DNA of 64,000 bases, taken from the NCBI RefSeq assembly GCF_016625195.1, contig NZ_JACVUP010000014.1, positions 124,001-188,000 of the forward strand, in the 5' to 3' direction. Within the stretch, counting starts at the first letter, position 1; each line of letters opens with the position of its first letter. Origin of the DNA: Erwinia sp. S63 (GTDB lineage Bacteria > Pseudomonadota > Gammaproteobacteria > Enterobacterales > Enterobacteriaceae). The notes under the pieces are model-generated. The model was not told the DNA's origin, did no database searches, and was given only the letters and a program-made list of their open reading frames with translations. The translations under genes and the position numbers were made by a program. This document shows, one piece after another, positions 1 to 8,906 of the stretch.

Positions 1-890
1 GTTAACGCTGCTAATGGCGCGGGTGCAGCCACCGCAGCGGCGGGTGGCGTGTGCTGTGCAGCGATCGCCGGCGCGGCTTCCGGCTGAAACAGGTCAGGCG
101 GGGTTAACGGCTGCGCCTGACCATTCATCAGGCCAAAGGGATCGCTGTCTTCCGGTTGTGCGCTGCCACTGCTGCCAAACAGCGCTAGCGGATCGAGTTC
201 GGTCTGCGGTTGCTGATGCGCCACCTGCGGTTGATCGCGCAGCGTGGTGGGGGTGGCATCCTGCAAAATAGTCGGCTGCTGAAACAGATCATTCTCGGCA
301 AACAACCGTGCGGGATCGCTTTCGCGAATGCCCAGTTGTGATAGCTCGGTGTGCTGATCTTCCTGTGCCAGCGGATCAATCGGATTCAGCGCTTTCGCCG
401 CCGGTTGGGTCAGGGGATGATGCGCTTCAGGCGCGGCCGGGGCCACTTTTGGCGCGGAGAAGTCGCGCGACAAACTCTCCCAGATCTCACCGGGTACTTC
501 AGATTCGGTATGACGGACTAAGGGTTTGGCTTGCGTGGCCTGAGATGCGGTGACGCGTGGGGCGGGCGTCTCCCCCGCGATATCGCTGACTTCCAGGGTG
601 TAATCGCCGATCCCCAGTAAATCGCCGCTTTGCAATTCGACCTGACGGCCATGTTCCAGCGGGATACCGTTAAAATCGACGTTGATCACGTTGCCGCGAT
701 TGGTAATGCGGCACTCACCCTCAGCAGAGGTGTGCACCAGCAGTTGCAGCCGTGAAATGGTGCGGCTGTCGTCGGGCAGGATAAAGTTATTGTCTTCACT
801 GCGGCCAATGGTGCCGCCTGGCGGATAGAAATCGACGCTGGTCAGCGGCGGCTGCACGCCGTTTTTACTTTCAACAAGGGTGAATCGCAT
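1..890 (-). CDS. tagH: T6SS FHA-domain protein TagH, N-terminal part
   Basis: Partial gene: the frame is open from ATG at 890 down to base 1, so about 296 N-terminal residues are visible and the C-terminus lies outside the window. Residues about 1-95 form a forkhead-associated domain, with a GRS motif near residue 29 and a TIS segment near 48. The rest is a Pro/Gln/Ala-rich linker of low complexity, usual for TagH/Fha proteins. In other T6SS, Fha proteins bind phosphothreonine on partners such as TssL and control assembly after translation; TagF, encoded at 4628, can act in the same switch. The gene follows hcp in the same direction and is the last gene of the operon in view. The usual His after the conserved Ser of the FHA fold is replaced (ISRLQ). 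Confidence 0.85.
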   Translation of the reverse strand, partial: MRFTLVESKNGVQPPLTSVDFYPPGGTIGRSEDNNFILPDDSRTISRLQLLVHTSAEGECRITNRGNVINVDFNGIPLEHGRQVELQSGDLLGIGDYTLEVSDIAGETPAPRVTASQATQAKPLVRHTESEVPGEIWESLSRDFSAPKVAPAAPEAHHPLTQPAAKALNPIDPLAQEDQHTELSQLGIRESDPARLFAENDLFQQPTILQDATPTTLRDQPQVAHQQPQTELDPLALFGSSGSAQPEDSDPFGLMNGQAQPLTPPDLFQPEAAPAIAAQHTPPAAAVAAPAPLAAL

Positions 891-958
891 AGGCTTTACC
901 TGCAAAATTGTCTGCGTGGGCGCCCGGTTGGGACGCCCGTGCAAATAGCTTGAAACGA

Positions 959-1441
959 TTAAGACGCGGTGTTGGTTTTGATGTTCCAGCCGAAGGTGGT
1001 ATCGGCACCGGCGGCACCGTCTTCGGACTGCTGGGTGTAGATCTCTTCCACCTGCGCGGCCTGGAACGAGTACTCGATGCCCACGGTGTCGTCATCACGT
1101 GAACCGGTGAACTGCACGCTGGTGACCAGCACTTCGGTCAGGTTGATTTTGTTGTAGATGATCTGTGAGCCACCGGCTTTGGTGACATGGAACTCCAGGG
1201 TAGGGATATGCTTACCGTTGGAGCAATACAGCATCAGCGTTGGCGTGGCTTTGTCGATACGGGCATGCACGTGCAGATCCTGATAATTCACTTTACCTGC
1301 ACCGCCGCCGCCGCCCACGCTCATGTTGTTTGGCTGGTTGGCACCCCAGTTGAAAGAGAGAATGTCGATCCAGCCGGTATGCGCCGAGTCTTTAGATTCA
1401 CCTTCAACGCCTTCTGGCTTCAGATACATTGCGATGGTCAT
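959..1441 (-). CDS. hcp: Hcp, T6SS inner-tube protein
   Basis: Encodes 160 aa, the normal length for Hcp (TssD), which stacks as hexameric rings to form the tube pushed out by the contractile sheath and can carry small effectors in its lumen. Family features seen are the start MTIAMYLK, the GWIDILSFNWG segment near residues 23-33, and a C-terminal beta-rich half containing GIEYSFQAAQ. A run of five glycines near residues 43-47 sits in an exposed loop. A strong AAAGGAG precedes the ATG by 10 bases. The gene lies 64 bases after tssC, long enough for a processing or expression step that raises Hcp above the sheath proteins, but no hairpin was confirmed there. Confidence 0.95.
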   Translation of the reverse strand: MTIAMYLKPEGVEGESKDSAHTGWIDILSFNWGANQPNNMSVGGGGGAGKVNYQDLHVHARIDKATPTLMLYCSNGKHIPTLEFHVTKAGGSQIIYNKINLTEVLVTSVQFTGSRDDDTVGIEYSFQAAQVEEIYTQQSEDGAAGADTTFGWNIKTNTAS

Positions 1442-1505
1442 GCGGGTCGAACTCCTTTAGTCATTTTCAAGCAAAAAATGGGCGGTAAACTGCGCCCAGA
1501 GGGTT

Positions 1506-3005
1506 TTACCCTTGCTGTTGTTTCAGCGAAGGTAATTTCGAAACCAGACGCAGTGATACCGTCAGGCCTTCAAGTTGGTAATGCGGACGCAGGAAGAACT
1601 TGGCAGCGTAGTAGCCCGGATTGTCCTCCTGCTCTTCCACGGTGACGCGAGCGTCAGCCAGTGGCTTACGCGCTTTGGTTTCCTGCGTGGAGTTAACCGG
1701 GTCGCCATCGACGTAGCGGATAATCCACGAGTTGAGCCAGCGCTCCATGTCGGCACGCTCCTGGAAGGAACCGATCTTGTCGCGCACGATGCACTTCAGG
1801 TAATGGGCGAAGCGGCAGCAGGCGAACAGGTACGGCAGGCGCGCCGCCAGTTGCGCATTGGCGGCGGCATCGGCATCGTAATAATCTTCGGGCTTTTGCA
1901 GCGATTGCGCGCCGATAAAGGCGGCAAAATCGGAGTTCTTGCGATGCACCAGTGGAATGAAACCGTTCTTCGCCAGTTCCGCTTCACGGCGATCGCTGAT
2001 GGCGATTTCGGTCGGGCATTTCATGTCCACGCCGCCGTCATCGGTCGGGAACACGTGGCACGGCAGATTCTCGACCGAACCGCCGGACTCGACGCCGCGA
2101 ATCGAGGTGCTCCAGCCAAACTGTTTGAATGAGCGGTTAATATTGGCCGCCATTGCGTAAGCCGCGTTGGCCCAGGTGTAATTCTTGTGGGTGGCGCCTT
2201 CGGTGTCTTCAGTGAAGTCGAAGCTATCCACTGGATTGGTGCGCACGCCGTACGGCAAACGGGCCAGGAAGCGCGGCATCACCAGGCCGAGATAGCGGGT
2301 ATCTTCACTTTCACGCAGCGTGCGCCAGGCGGCGTATTCGGTGTTGGAGAAGATTTTGGTGATATCACGTGGGTTCGCCAGCTCTTGCCACGACTCCATT
2401 TGCAATGCACTCGGTGCCGCACCGGTGATCACCGGACAGTGCGCGGCGGCGCCAATTTTTGCCAGTTCGCCCAGCAGTTCAACATCTGGTGGACTGTGGT
2501 CGAAATAGTAATCGCCGACCAGGCAGCCATACGGCTCGCCACCAAACTGACCGTACTCTTCTTCGTAGATTTTCTTGAACAGCGGGCTCTGGTCCCAGCC
2601 CACGCCTTTGTAGCGCTTCAGCGTGCGGCTCAATTCACGTTTGCTGATGCTCATCACGCGGATTTTCAGCATCTCGTCGGTTTCGGTGTTGTTCACCAGA
2701 TAGTGCAGGCCACGCCAGGCGCCTTCGAGCTGCTGAAAACTCTCGTGGTGCATAATGGCGTTGACCTGCTGCGACAATTTGGCGTCGATCTCGGCGATCA
2801 GTGCCTGAATCGTGCGGTAGGCGTCGTCGGACACCGGCAGGCTGTTTTCTAACGCCTGTTCAGCCAGGGTTTGCACTGCCTGCGAGATGGCATCACGCGC
2901 CTGGTCGTTATTCGGGCGAAACTCTTTGTTTAACAGCGCACTGAAGTCGCTCTGCGTGACGGTTTCCGTTTGCAGGCGTGCACTTTGGGATGCGGTATTA
3001 CTCAT
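1506..3005 (-). CDS. tssC: TssC, T6SS sheath large subunit
   Basis: Encodes 499 aa of the VipB/TssC (EvpB, ImpC) family. With TssB it polymerises into the cytoplasmic contractile sheath around the Hcp tube. Recognisable segments include LEGAWRGLHYLV near residues 94-105, FGGEPYGCLVGDYYFDH near 155-171, and the C-terminal YYAAKFFLRPHYQLEGL. The length is typical of the family. The start overlaps the end of tssB by 8 bases, which suggests translational coupling of the two sheath subunits. Confidence 0.96.
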   Translation of the reverse strand: MSNTASQSARLQTETVTQSDFSALLNKEFRPNNDQARDAISQAVQTLAEQALENSLPVSDDAYRTIQALIAEIDAKLSQQVNAIMHHESFQQLEGAWRGLHYLVNNTETDEMLKIRVMSISKRELSRTLKRYKGVGWDQSPLFKKIYEEEYGQFGGEPYGCLVGDYYFDHSPPDVELLGELAKIGAAAHCPVITGAAPSALQMESWQELANPRDITKIFSNTEYAAWRTLRESEDTRYLGLVMPRFLARLPYGVRTNPVDSFDFTEDTEGATHKNYTWANAAYAMAANINRSFKQFGWSTSIRGVESGGSVENLPCHVFPTDDGGVDMKCPTEIAISDRREAELAKNGFIPLVHRKNSDFAAFIGAQSLQKPEDYYDADAAANAQLAARLPYLFACCRFAHYLKCIVRDKIGSFQERADMERWLNSWIIRYVDGDPVNSTQETKARKPLADARVTVEEQEDNPGYYAAKFFLRPHYQLEGLTVSLRLVSKLPSLKQQQG

Positions 3006-3558
3006 CGTGTTTCTCCGTTTCGCTGTCTTGATTTGAGGCGGTGGCTGGCTTTGGTGCGGTGGCCAACGATTTCATTAAGGTCGGGTTTTGCAGCACTTCG
3101 GCGATCAGCGCTTCAGCACCGTTTTTGCCATCCATGTAAGAGAGCAGGTTGGAGAGTTGCGTACGCGCTTCCAGCAGCTCATTGAGCGGCTCAACACGGC
3201 GCACAATGGCATCGGGCAGGAAGTCGTCCATGCTGTTGAAGGTCAGATCCACACCGACTTTGCCTTCGCCGGTCAGGGTGTTATCAACGTGATACGCCAG
3301 ATGGGGCTTCAACGCTTTCATGCGCTCATCGAAGTTATCGATATCCACTTCAAGGAACTTACGCTCGGCGATCTCCGGCTGATCTTCGATGGGTTGCCCC
3401 ACTAAATCAGCCATCACGCCCATCACGAAAGGCAGCTGCACCTTGCGGTCTGAACCATAGATCTCCACGTCATACTCAATCTGCACGCGTGGCGCACGGT
3501 TGCGCGAGATGAACTTCTGTCCACTGCGGGCGCGTTTAATGGTGGGGAAGTTAGCCAT
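2998..3558 (-). CDS. tssB: TssB, T6SS sheath small subunit
   Basis: VipA/TssB (ImpB) family. The start is placed at the ATG at 3558 (MANFPTIKRARSGQ, 186 aa), because GGAGAA lies just upstream with good spacing; an in-frame ATG at 3570 would add only four residues and has no comparable site. TssB wraps with TssC to form the contractile sheath. The motif VQIEYDVEIYG and the LPFVMGVMADL segment are typical. The C-terminal 20 residues are polar and rich in Thr/Ala and charged residues. The gene overlaps tssC by 8 bases and is preceded by tssA. Confidence 0.95.
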   Translation of the reverse strand: MANFPTIKRARSGQKFISRNRAPRVQIEYDVEIYGSDRKVQLPFVMGVMADLVGQPIEDQPEIAERKFLEVDIDNFDERMKALKPHLAYHVDNTLTGEGKVGVDLTFNSMDDFLPDAIVRRVEPLNELLEARTQLSNLLSYMDGKNGAEALIAEVLQNPTLMKSLATAPKPATASNQDSETEKHDE

Positions 3559-3596
3559 AGTGTTCTCCATGAGTTATGTGCCTGACATCAGGCGTT

Positions 3597-4616
3597 TTAT
3601 TCGCCCGCACGGCCAAACAGGCCCTGCAGTTGAGTGACGGCGTCGGGCGCCAGGTCACGAATAATGTCGAGGAAATCGAGCTGAATCAGGCGCTGCACGC
3701 GCTCCAGCATGATCGGTGCCGGATGGCTCGGTTCGTGTTGCTGAAAGTAGAGGCGCACTTTTTCCAGCATCAGTTCCGCATCCGCGCGGGAGTTGAGAGG
3801 CACCTGTTGCCAGTTCAGCGCGGCGGACAGGGGCGCCGATTGGGTGGAATGCTCGGGTTCAGCCTGCACGGTGTCAGGCGTCGTGGTCTCCTCCACTGGC
3901 GATGCTGCTTGTGTCGGCAACAACGGCAGTAATAGCGCCAGCGCCTTCTCTGTGGCGGCCAGGTCGGGCATATCGGCGGTGTCCAGATGCTGCTCAAGAC
4001 AGAGGCGCAATGTGGTGAAGTGCTGCGCCAGGGTGCGAATAGCGGCAGCGCTGGCATGGTCAGGTTGCTGTAATGACTCACGCAGGCGCGGCACGCCGCC
4101 AGGAAAATCGCTGACTTCGGCTTTGCTGCCGTCCAGCAGGGCGATGGCATCACGCAGGGTGATCTCGCCGGTGCTGCTTTTGATCAACCAACAGTTGCGC
4201 AGCGCACGGCTGAAACCCGACTGGGGGCCGAGCGCAGCCAGGGCACTGACGCGCATCAGCAGATCCGGCTCGCCATCAAACTCCAGCGCCGGATGCAGCG
4301 TCGGCCAGTAGCGAGTCAGCGCTTCACTCAGCAGCGTGAGTCCTGCGGCACACCCGCTCAGGCCTTTGGTGTGCGTCCAGGCTTCACTGAGGATCAGCAA
4401 CAAACGGATATCGCGTGTGCGGGCCAGTAACTGTTCCGCCTGCTGTGCCACCTGCTGCCAGTCTGGCGGCTCAGCAGGGATGATAGTGTTGCCAAACTGC
4501 TGCTCGGCTTTGCCGCTGCGCGCCTGTTCCAGCGCCATAAAGGCCGCGTCATATTCCAGGTCATCGCCACAGGGGGCATCGTCACGCAGCGGTTCAAGAA
4601 GGGCATCGACATTCAT
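3597..4616 (-). CDS. tssA: TssA, T6SS baseplate/cap protein
   Basis: Encodes about 339 aa with an N-terminal ImpA domain (DDAPCGDDLEYD near residues 12-23) and a C-terminal segment with HPAPIMLERVQRLIQLDF, the pattern of short-class TssA proteins. These proteins organise tail-tube/sheath growth from the baseplate. The middle (about residues 240-275) is a Thr/Pro/Glu-rich linker. ATG at 4616 is preferred because GGTGA lies five bases upstream; a GTG at 4625 is also possible and would add three residues. The gene follows tagF almost without a gap. Confidence 0.92.
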   Translation of the reverse strand: MNVDALLEPLRDDAPCGDDLEYDAAFMALEQARSGKAEQQFGNTIIPAEPPDWQQVAQQAEQLLARTRDIRLLLILSEAWTHTKGLSGCAAGLTLLSEALTRYWPTLHPALEFDGEPDLLMRVSALAALGPQSGFSRALRNCWLIKSSTGEITLRDAIALLDGSKAEVSDFPGGVPRLRESLQQPDHASAAAIRTLAQHFTTLRLCLEQHLDTADMPDLAATEKALALLLPLLPTQAASPVEETTTPDTVQAEPEHSTQSAPLSAALNWQQVPLNSRADAELMLEKVRLYFQQHEPSHPAPIMLERVQRLIQLDFLDIIRDLAPDAVTQLQGLFGRAGE

Positions 4617-4627
4617 TTTTTTCACCG

Positions 4628-5305
4628 TTAAAACTGGCCAAACAGCGGCGGTTCACCGCGGCTGGCGTGGGGTGGATTGAACAGGCGCAGAAAAAGTTGG
4701 GTAGTGAAGTTGCCGCTGTGTGAATGGCTATAAAACGCGCTGCCGTCGCTCTGATTACTCCACCAAAAGCTGCTGTATTGCGCCGGATCGAAGTAGTGCA
4801 CCACCTGCGGCCAGTTGAGAGTGCAAGGGGTGTCCTGGTAGCCAATCACATCAAACACATCTGACTGCGGCGGTCGCGCCAGTTGCGGCGGCAGGCCACT
4901 GAGGGCGGCATCCAGCTGATCGCCGCTGTAGCGATTTTGCACTGCCAGCGTCAGGGTTTTACCCAATTGGTAATACCAGTCGCCCGCCGTGTGTAGCTGC
5001 AGGTTGTGCCAGTGTTCCGGGGTAAACAGCTGCATGGCGCAAAGCGGGTACTGGCGACCGACGCGATCACGAGTGGGCAACAAGCAGCCCATCTGAATCA
5101 TGGGGACACCGAGCGTGGCAGGGATAATGAAATTCCACACCGGCGCGCGTCCGGTTGCTGGCTGTTGCGCCAGACGTGGCAGACTGCTTTGAAACCATTG
5201 CGCCCAGCTGTTAACCAGCCGCATCGGCAGGCGGCGGCGCATAAAGTCTCCGCTGCCGGGTAATTTGCCGTACCAGCCAAAAGAAGCGTCGTTTAAGGTC
5301 ATCAT
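4628..5305 (-). CDS. tagF: TagF, T6SS regulator (ImpM domain)
   Basis: Encodes 225 aa matching the TagF/ImpM (DUF2094) family. The start GWYGKLPGSGDFMRRRLP near residues 10-27 is the family signature. In studied systems TagF is a negative posttranslational regulator that sequesters Fha or acts beside the kinase/phosphatase pair PpkA/PppA; neither kinase nor phosphatase is in this window, so the mode used here is open. The start overlaps the stop of tssM by four bases (ATGA). Two consecutive Met codons exist; either could be used. Confidence 0.92.
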   Translation of the reverse strand: MMTLNDASFGWYGKLPGSGDFMRRRLPMRLVNSWAQWFQSSLPRLAQQPATGRAPVWNFIIPATLGVPMIQMGCLLPTRDRVGRQYPLCAMQLFTPEHWHNLQLHTAGDWYYQLGKTLTLAVQNRYSGDQLDAALSGLPPQLARPPQSDVFDVIGYQDTPCTLNWPQVVHYFDPAQYSSFWWSNQSDGSAFYSHSHSGNFTTQLFLRLFNPPHASRGEPPLFGQF

Positions 5306-8300
5306 GGGCAGCTGAACCCCGGCAGTTGCAGCGGGTTGCGCACGCTGTTAGGGGTATACGCCAGCACTATCTGATGACCGCCGAGCGAGAAGGTGGCCTC
5401 CTGACGCTGGCTGCTGCCCGGATGCAGGCTGGCTTTGTCGAACAGGCGATTAAGCGCCCAGGGTCCGCTGCTATTCAGGGTGTTAGTGGTGCCGTCGGTC
5501 AGACCAATCTGCATACGCACCTGTTGGGTATTACCGTTGCCGGGCCAGTTCACCACCTGAGGGGTTTGCGGGCCATGGCTGTAACGGATGATTTGGCCGT
5601 CAACATCCAGCGTCAGATTGAGAATGCTGTTGTCCATGCTGATTGGCGTGATGGTCAGTCGATAGGACGGCGTGCTTGACCCATTGGCAAACAGGGCTTC
5701 ACGAATCGCCTGCGCCTGCTGGAACGGGCGCAGCAGCGTGGTGCCACCGGGTAACGTTTTTCCATCGACACCAGGAGCGTAGCGCCAGTTGCTGTGGGTG
5801 GTGTCCACCTTGCTGGCGAGATTATCGCGGAAGAAGCTGTCCATCAGTCCGGTTCCCGGCGCGAACATCCGTGCCAGATCGTCGGGGGTGACATCGGTGC
5901 CGGAGCTGTGATTAAACGGATAGCGTCCGGCAATCGCGCTGCGGCAAAAGCTGCCGACTTCCACGCCCGCCCGTTTCTGCATATTGCTCATGGTGCGCTT
6001 TTGCGTGTCGCTGCTGGCACCGACCGCCAGCTCCAGCAGCAGCGTGCGGAACGGTTCTGGCTGGCGTCCGGCATCGGCCTGCATCCGTGAAATGATGCTG
6101 CTGTCAGGAGGCGACATGCCGCTGTTGCTGGCGTCCTGCACCGCAGTGAGATAACTGTACAGGTCGTCGATATCTTTCAACTGCGCATCAAACGGAATAC
6201 TGCTCTCTTTCGGGTCGCTCACCTGCGCCTGTTCAATAATGCTGGCGTAGTGCGCCATGACCCGCTGCTCAGGCGCTTCAATGTTGCCGCTCTGCGCCGC
6301 TTTACGCGCGCGGAACAGCGCTTGCAGCGTGGCGGTGGCGTTGTTATTCACATAGTGGGTGCTGCGTTCCAGCAGCGACGGCTTATCCTGTTTCTCTTTT
6401 TCATCTTCCGGTGGCGTCAACGTCAGGTTGCGGCTGAGGTTAATGATCAGCTGGCGCAGGGGTGAAGTCCGTCCCGATAGCAGGCGCGCGGTGTTGATGC
6501 GTTCGCCGAGGTTATTGATTGGCTGTAGCTGAATATCCTGCAACAGCGCATCCCACTGACGCATATAGTCGTCGAGGTAAAGTCGGCGCACCGTCTCTTC
6601 GAGGGTGTTTTGCTCATCAGCACTTTCACGACGGGTCAGTACCCAGCGATCTTCCTGTAACAAGCTGGCTGCCACATTTTTGATGTTGCTGTTGAACGGT
6701 CCCCAGTAACCAGCAGGGGTGAAGAAGCCGGGAATCGCTTCGGTCAGCGGTTGTCCGCTTTTGCGGCTGAACACCAACTCGGTCTGCGCACCACTCAGGT
6801 TAATTACGCTAACACCCGGATTAACACGCGGCATCAGCAAGCGTTTGAGGCGACCGTAAACCCGCGTGGAGAGTGGGGAACGGCTGATCATCTCAATCTG
6901 TCGCACTACCAGGGGTTCATCGCGCTCAAACGGTGAAGCGTTGATCTTGTCATCGAGCAGTTGACCGAGGTGATAATCCAGCGCTTTGAGCTGAGCTTGT
7001 GGCGCGTTGGCACCCTGGGTGCGCTGCACGTTGAGCATTACCCAGGCGTGGAGGAACTTACCGTCGTAATGCTGCGGCAGATACAGCATCTGATAGGCTT
7101 TCAGGGCTTCATAGCTGTAATCGACGTCACTGCCGTTGTCGCTGCGCAGCCAGTCGGTGATGTTGCGGGCAATCACCGGCAGCAGCATCTGTTCCAGCGC
7201 ACGCTGATAGAGGGAATCCGACGCGGTAGAGACCTCTTCACCGCGATACAAACCAGCACGCCAGCTAAGCGGTGGCTGTTGCAAATCGGTGAGCTTGTTG
7301 CTGTTGAGCAGACCCGCCAGGCTATTAAGGAACGGCAACTGTGAGAAGATGTTTTCGCCGTTGAGCGGGGACAGCGCCTTGCTCTGTTTTTCAATGTCCG
7401 GCACACGCTGCTGCACGTCAGCCAGATAACCCTTGTTGTGGTGATAGCTGGTAAACCAGGCGATCAGCGCCAGCAACAGCAGCAGTGCCAGCACGCCGTA
7501 AGTGATCAGATGCACCAGGCGATTTCGCACCGCCCACCAGCGATTGATGCCCGCCAGACCGGCTTCTTTGAACACCACTTCGGTCAGCATTTGATGCAGG
7601 AAGAAACTCTGACCGTGGCCGGGCTGCGCCGGTTCACTGTTAGCGGCTCGCAGCGCGGGCAAGCCCAGCGCGCGGCTCATCTGGCCCATCACGCGGTCAA
7701 ACGGCAGGCCCTCCTGGGTGCCACTGGTGAAGTAGACGCCGCGCGGAATCAGCTTTGCATCATAGCCGGAGGTGGCAAACACCACGTCGAGGTAGTGTTT
7801 CAACAAGGGTTTCAGGGCGAGAAACTCTTGTGGGAACAGGTACATTTCCGCGCGTTTCACGCTGTCATGTTCGTGGATCATCAGATCTGCCAGACCGGCA
7901 TCCAGACGCTGATGCAAGCGGTCAAACTGCGGCTCGAATTCGCTTCCCACCGCCAGTTGCTGATCGCTCCATGGCCATGTGAAGCCCCAAATCTGATCGC
8001 GCTGAGCCTTGTTCATCGCACCAAAACTGGCGGTAAACCCTTTGAGCAGATCAGATTTGGTGACCAAGACGTAAACCGGGAAGGGGATTGCCAGCTGATC
8101 GCGTAATTCCAGCAGGCGTTTACGCAGGGCGCTGGCCTGCTGGTGGCGCGCTTCTTCGGACTCGCTGAGTAAATCGCCGACGCTGATGGTGATGATCGCG
8201 CCATTCACCGGCTGGCGTGGGCGATACTTTTTCAGCAATCCCATAAAGCTACGCCACTCTTGCGCATCCTGCTGACGGTCGCTCTCTTGCGTGGTGTAGC

Positions 8301-8895
8301 GGCCGGCGGTGTCCAGCAGAATCGCTTCGTCAGTGAACCACCAGTCACAGTGACGCGTACCGGCTACGCCACGCAGTGCGGTTTTGCCAAACTGCGCGGC
8401 CAGCGGGAAGTGCAGACCCGAGTTGACCAGCGCGGTGGTTTTACCTGCACCCGGCGCGCCAATCAGCATGTACCATGGCAACTGGTAGAGATACTGGCGA
8501 TTGAGTTTCTGCATCCAGCGCGGCCAGCGGCGGCTCTCCGGACGGTTGAAACGCGCCTGACGCAGCAGTTGCGTTGCCTCACTGAATCGCTCGGCCAGTG
8601 GGTGCTCGGCTGACATCTCATCGTGCTCGTCAGCTGCCGTTGGCGCCGGTGCCATTTTTTGCACCAGGCGACGGTTTTGCCAGCGACGCCACAGACGAGG
8701 GACGACGCGGTAGCTTATCCACAGTGCGTAAAGCACGGCGATGGCAATGTAACGATACAGCGCCGACTCCAGCGGACGATAATCCCCAATCGCCACCAGT
8801 GGACCCACGGTCCAGATCAGCAAACAGAGTGCTGTAATGCCCAGGCCGCTCCACATCAGGCGGCTGGTGGCGATGGAAAAGACAGTGCGAATCAT
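5302..8895 (-). CDS. tssM: TssM, T6SS inner-membrane IcmF-like protein
   Basis: Encodes 1197 aa, a normal full-length IcmF/TssM. Two N-terminal membrane segments lie at about residues 15-35 and 47-63. A cytoplasmic NTPase domain follows with Walker A GAPGAGKT at 146-153, then a third membrane segment near 470-490, and a long periplasmic part that binds TssJ. TssM, TssL and TssJ form the envelope-spanning complex on which the baseplate docks. The Walker A is intact, so it belongs to the ATPase-competent class. AAGGAATAG precedes the ATG. The gene sits 11 bases after tssL. Confidence 0.96.
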   Translation of the reverse strand: MIRTVFSIATSRLMWSGLGITALCLLIWTVGPLVAIGDYRPLESALYRYIAIAVLYALWISYRVVPRLWRRWQNRRLVQKMAPAPTAADEHDEMSAEHPLAERFSEATQLLRQARFNRPESRRWPRWMQKLNRQYLYQLPWYMLIGAPGAGKTTALVNSGLHFPLAAQFGKTALRGVAGTRHCDWWFTDEAILLDTAGRYTTQESDRQQDAQEWRSFMGLLKKYRPRQPVNGAIITISVGDLLSESEEARHQQASALRKRLLELRDQLAIPFPVYVLVTKSDLLKGFTASFGAMNKAQRDQIWGFTWPWSDQQLAVGSEFEPQFDRLHQRLDAGLADLMIHEHDSVKRAEMYLFPQEFLALKPLLKHYLDVVFATSGYDAKLIPRGVYFTSGTQEGLPFDRVMGQMSRALGLPALRAANSEPAQPGHGQSFFLHQMLTEVVFKEAGLAGINRWWAVRNRLVHLITYGVLALLLLLALIAWFTSYHHNKGYLADVQQRVPDIEKQSKALSPLNGENIFSQLPFLNSLAGLLNSNKLTDLQQPPLSWRAGLYRGEEVSTASDSLYQRALEQMLLPVIARNITDWLRSDNGSDVDYSYEALKAYQMLYLPQHYDGKFLHAWVMLNVQRTQGANAPQAQLKALDYHLGQLLDDKINASPFERDEPLVVRQIEMISRSPLSTRVYGRLKRLLMPRVNPGVSVINLSGAQTELVFSRKSGQPLTEAIPGFFTPAGYWGPFNSNIKNVAASLLQEDRWVLTRRESADEQNTLEETVRRLYLDDYMRQWDALLQDIQLQPINNLGERINTARLLSGRTSPLRQLIINLSRNLTLTPPEDEKEKQDKPSLLERSTHYVNNNATATLQALFRARKAAQSGNIEAPEQRVMAHYASIIEQAQVSDPKESSIPFDAQLKDIDDLYSYLTAVQDASNSGMSPPDSSIISRMQADAGRQPEPFRTLLLELAVGASSDTQKRTMSNMQKRAGVEVGSFCRSAIAGRYPFNHSSGTDVTPDDLARMFAPGTGLMDSFFRDNLASKVDTTHSNWRYAPGVDGKTLPGGTTLLRPFQQAQAIREALFANGSSTPSYRLTITPISMDNSILNLTLDVDGQIIRYSHGPQTPQVVNWPGNGNTQQVRMQIGLTDGTTNTLNSSGPWALNRLFDKASLHPGSSQRQEATFSLGGHQIVLAYTPNSVRNPLQLPGFSCP

Positions 8896-8906
8896 GGCTA
8901 TTCCTT

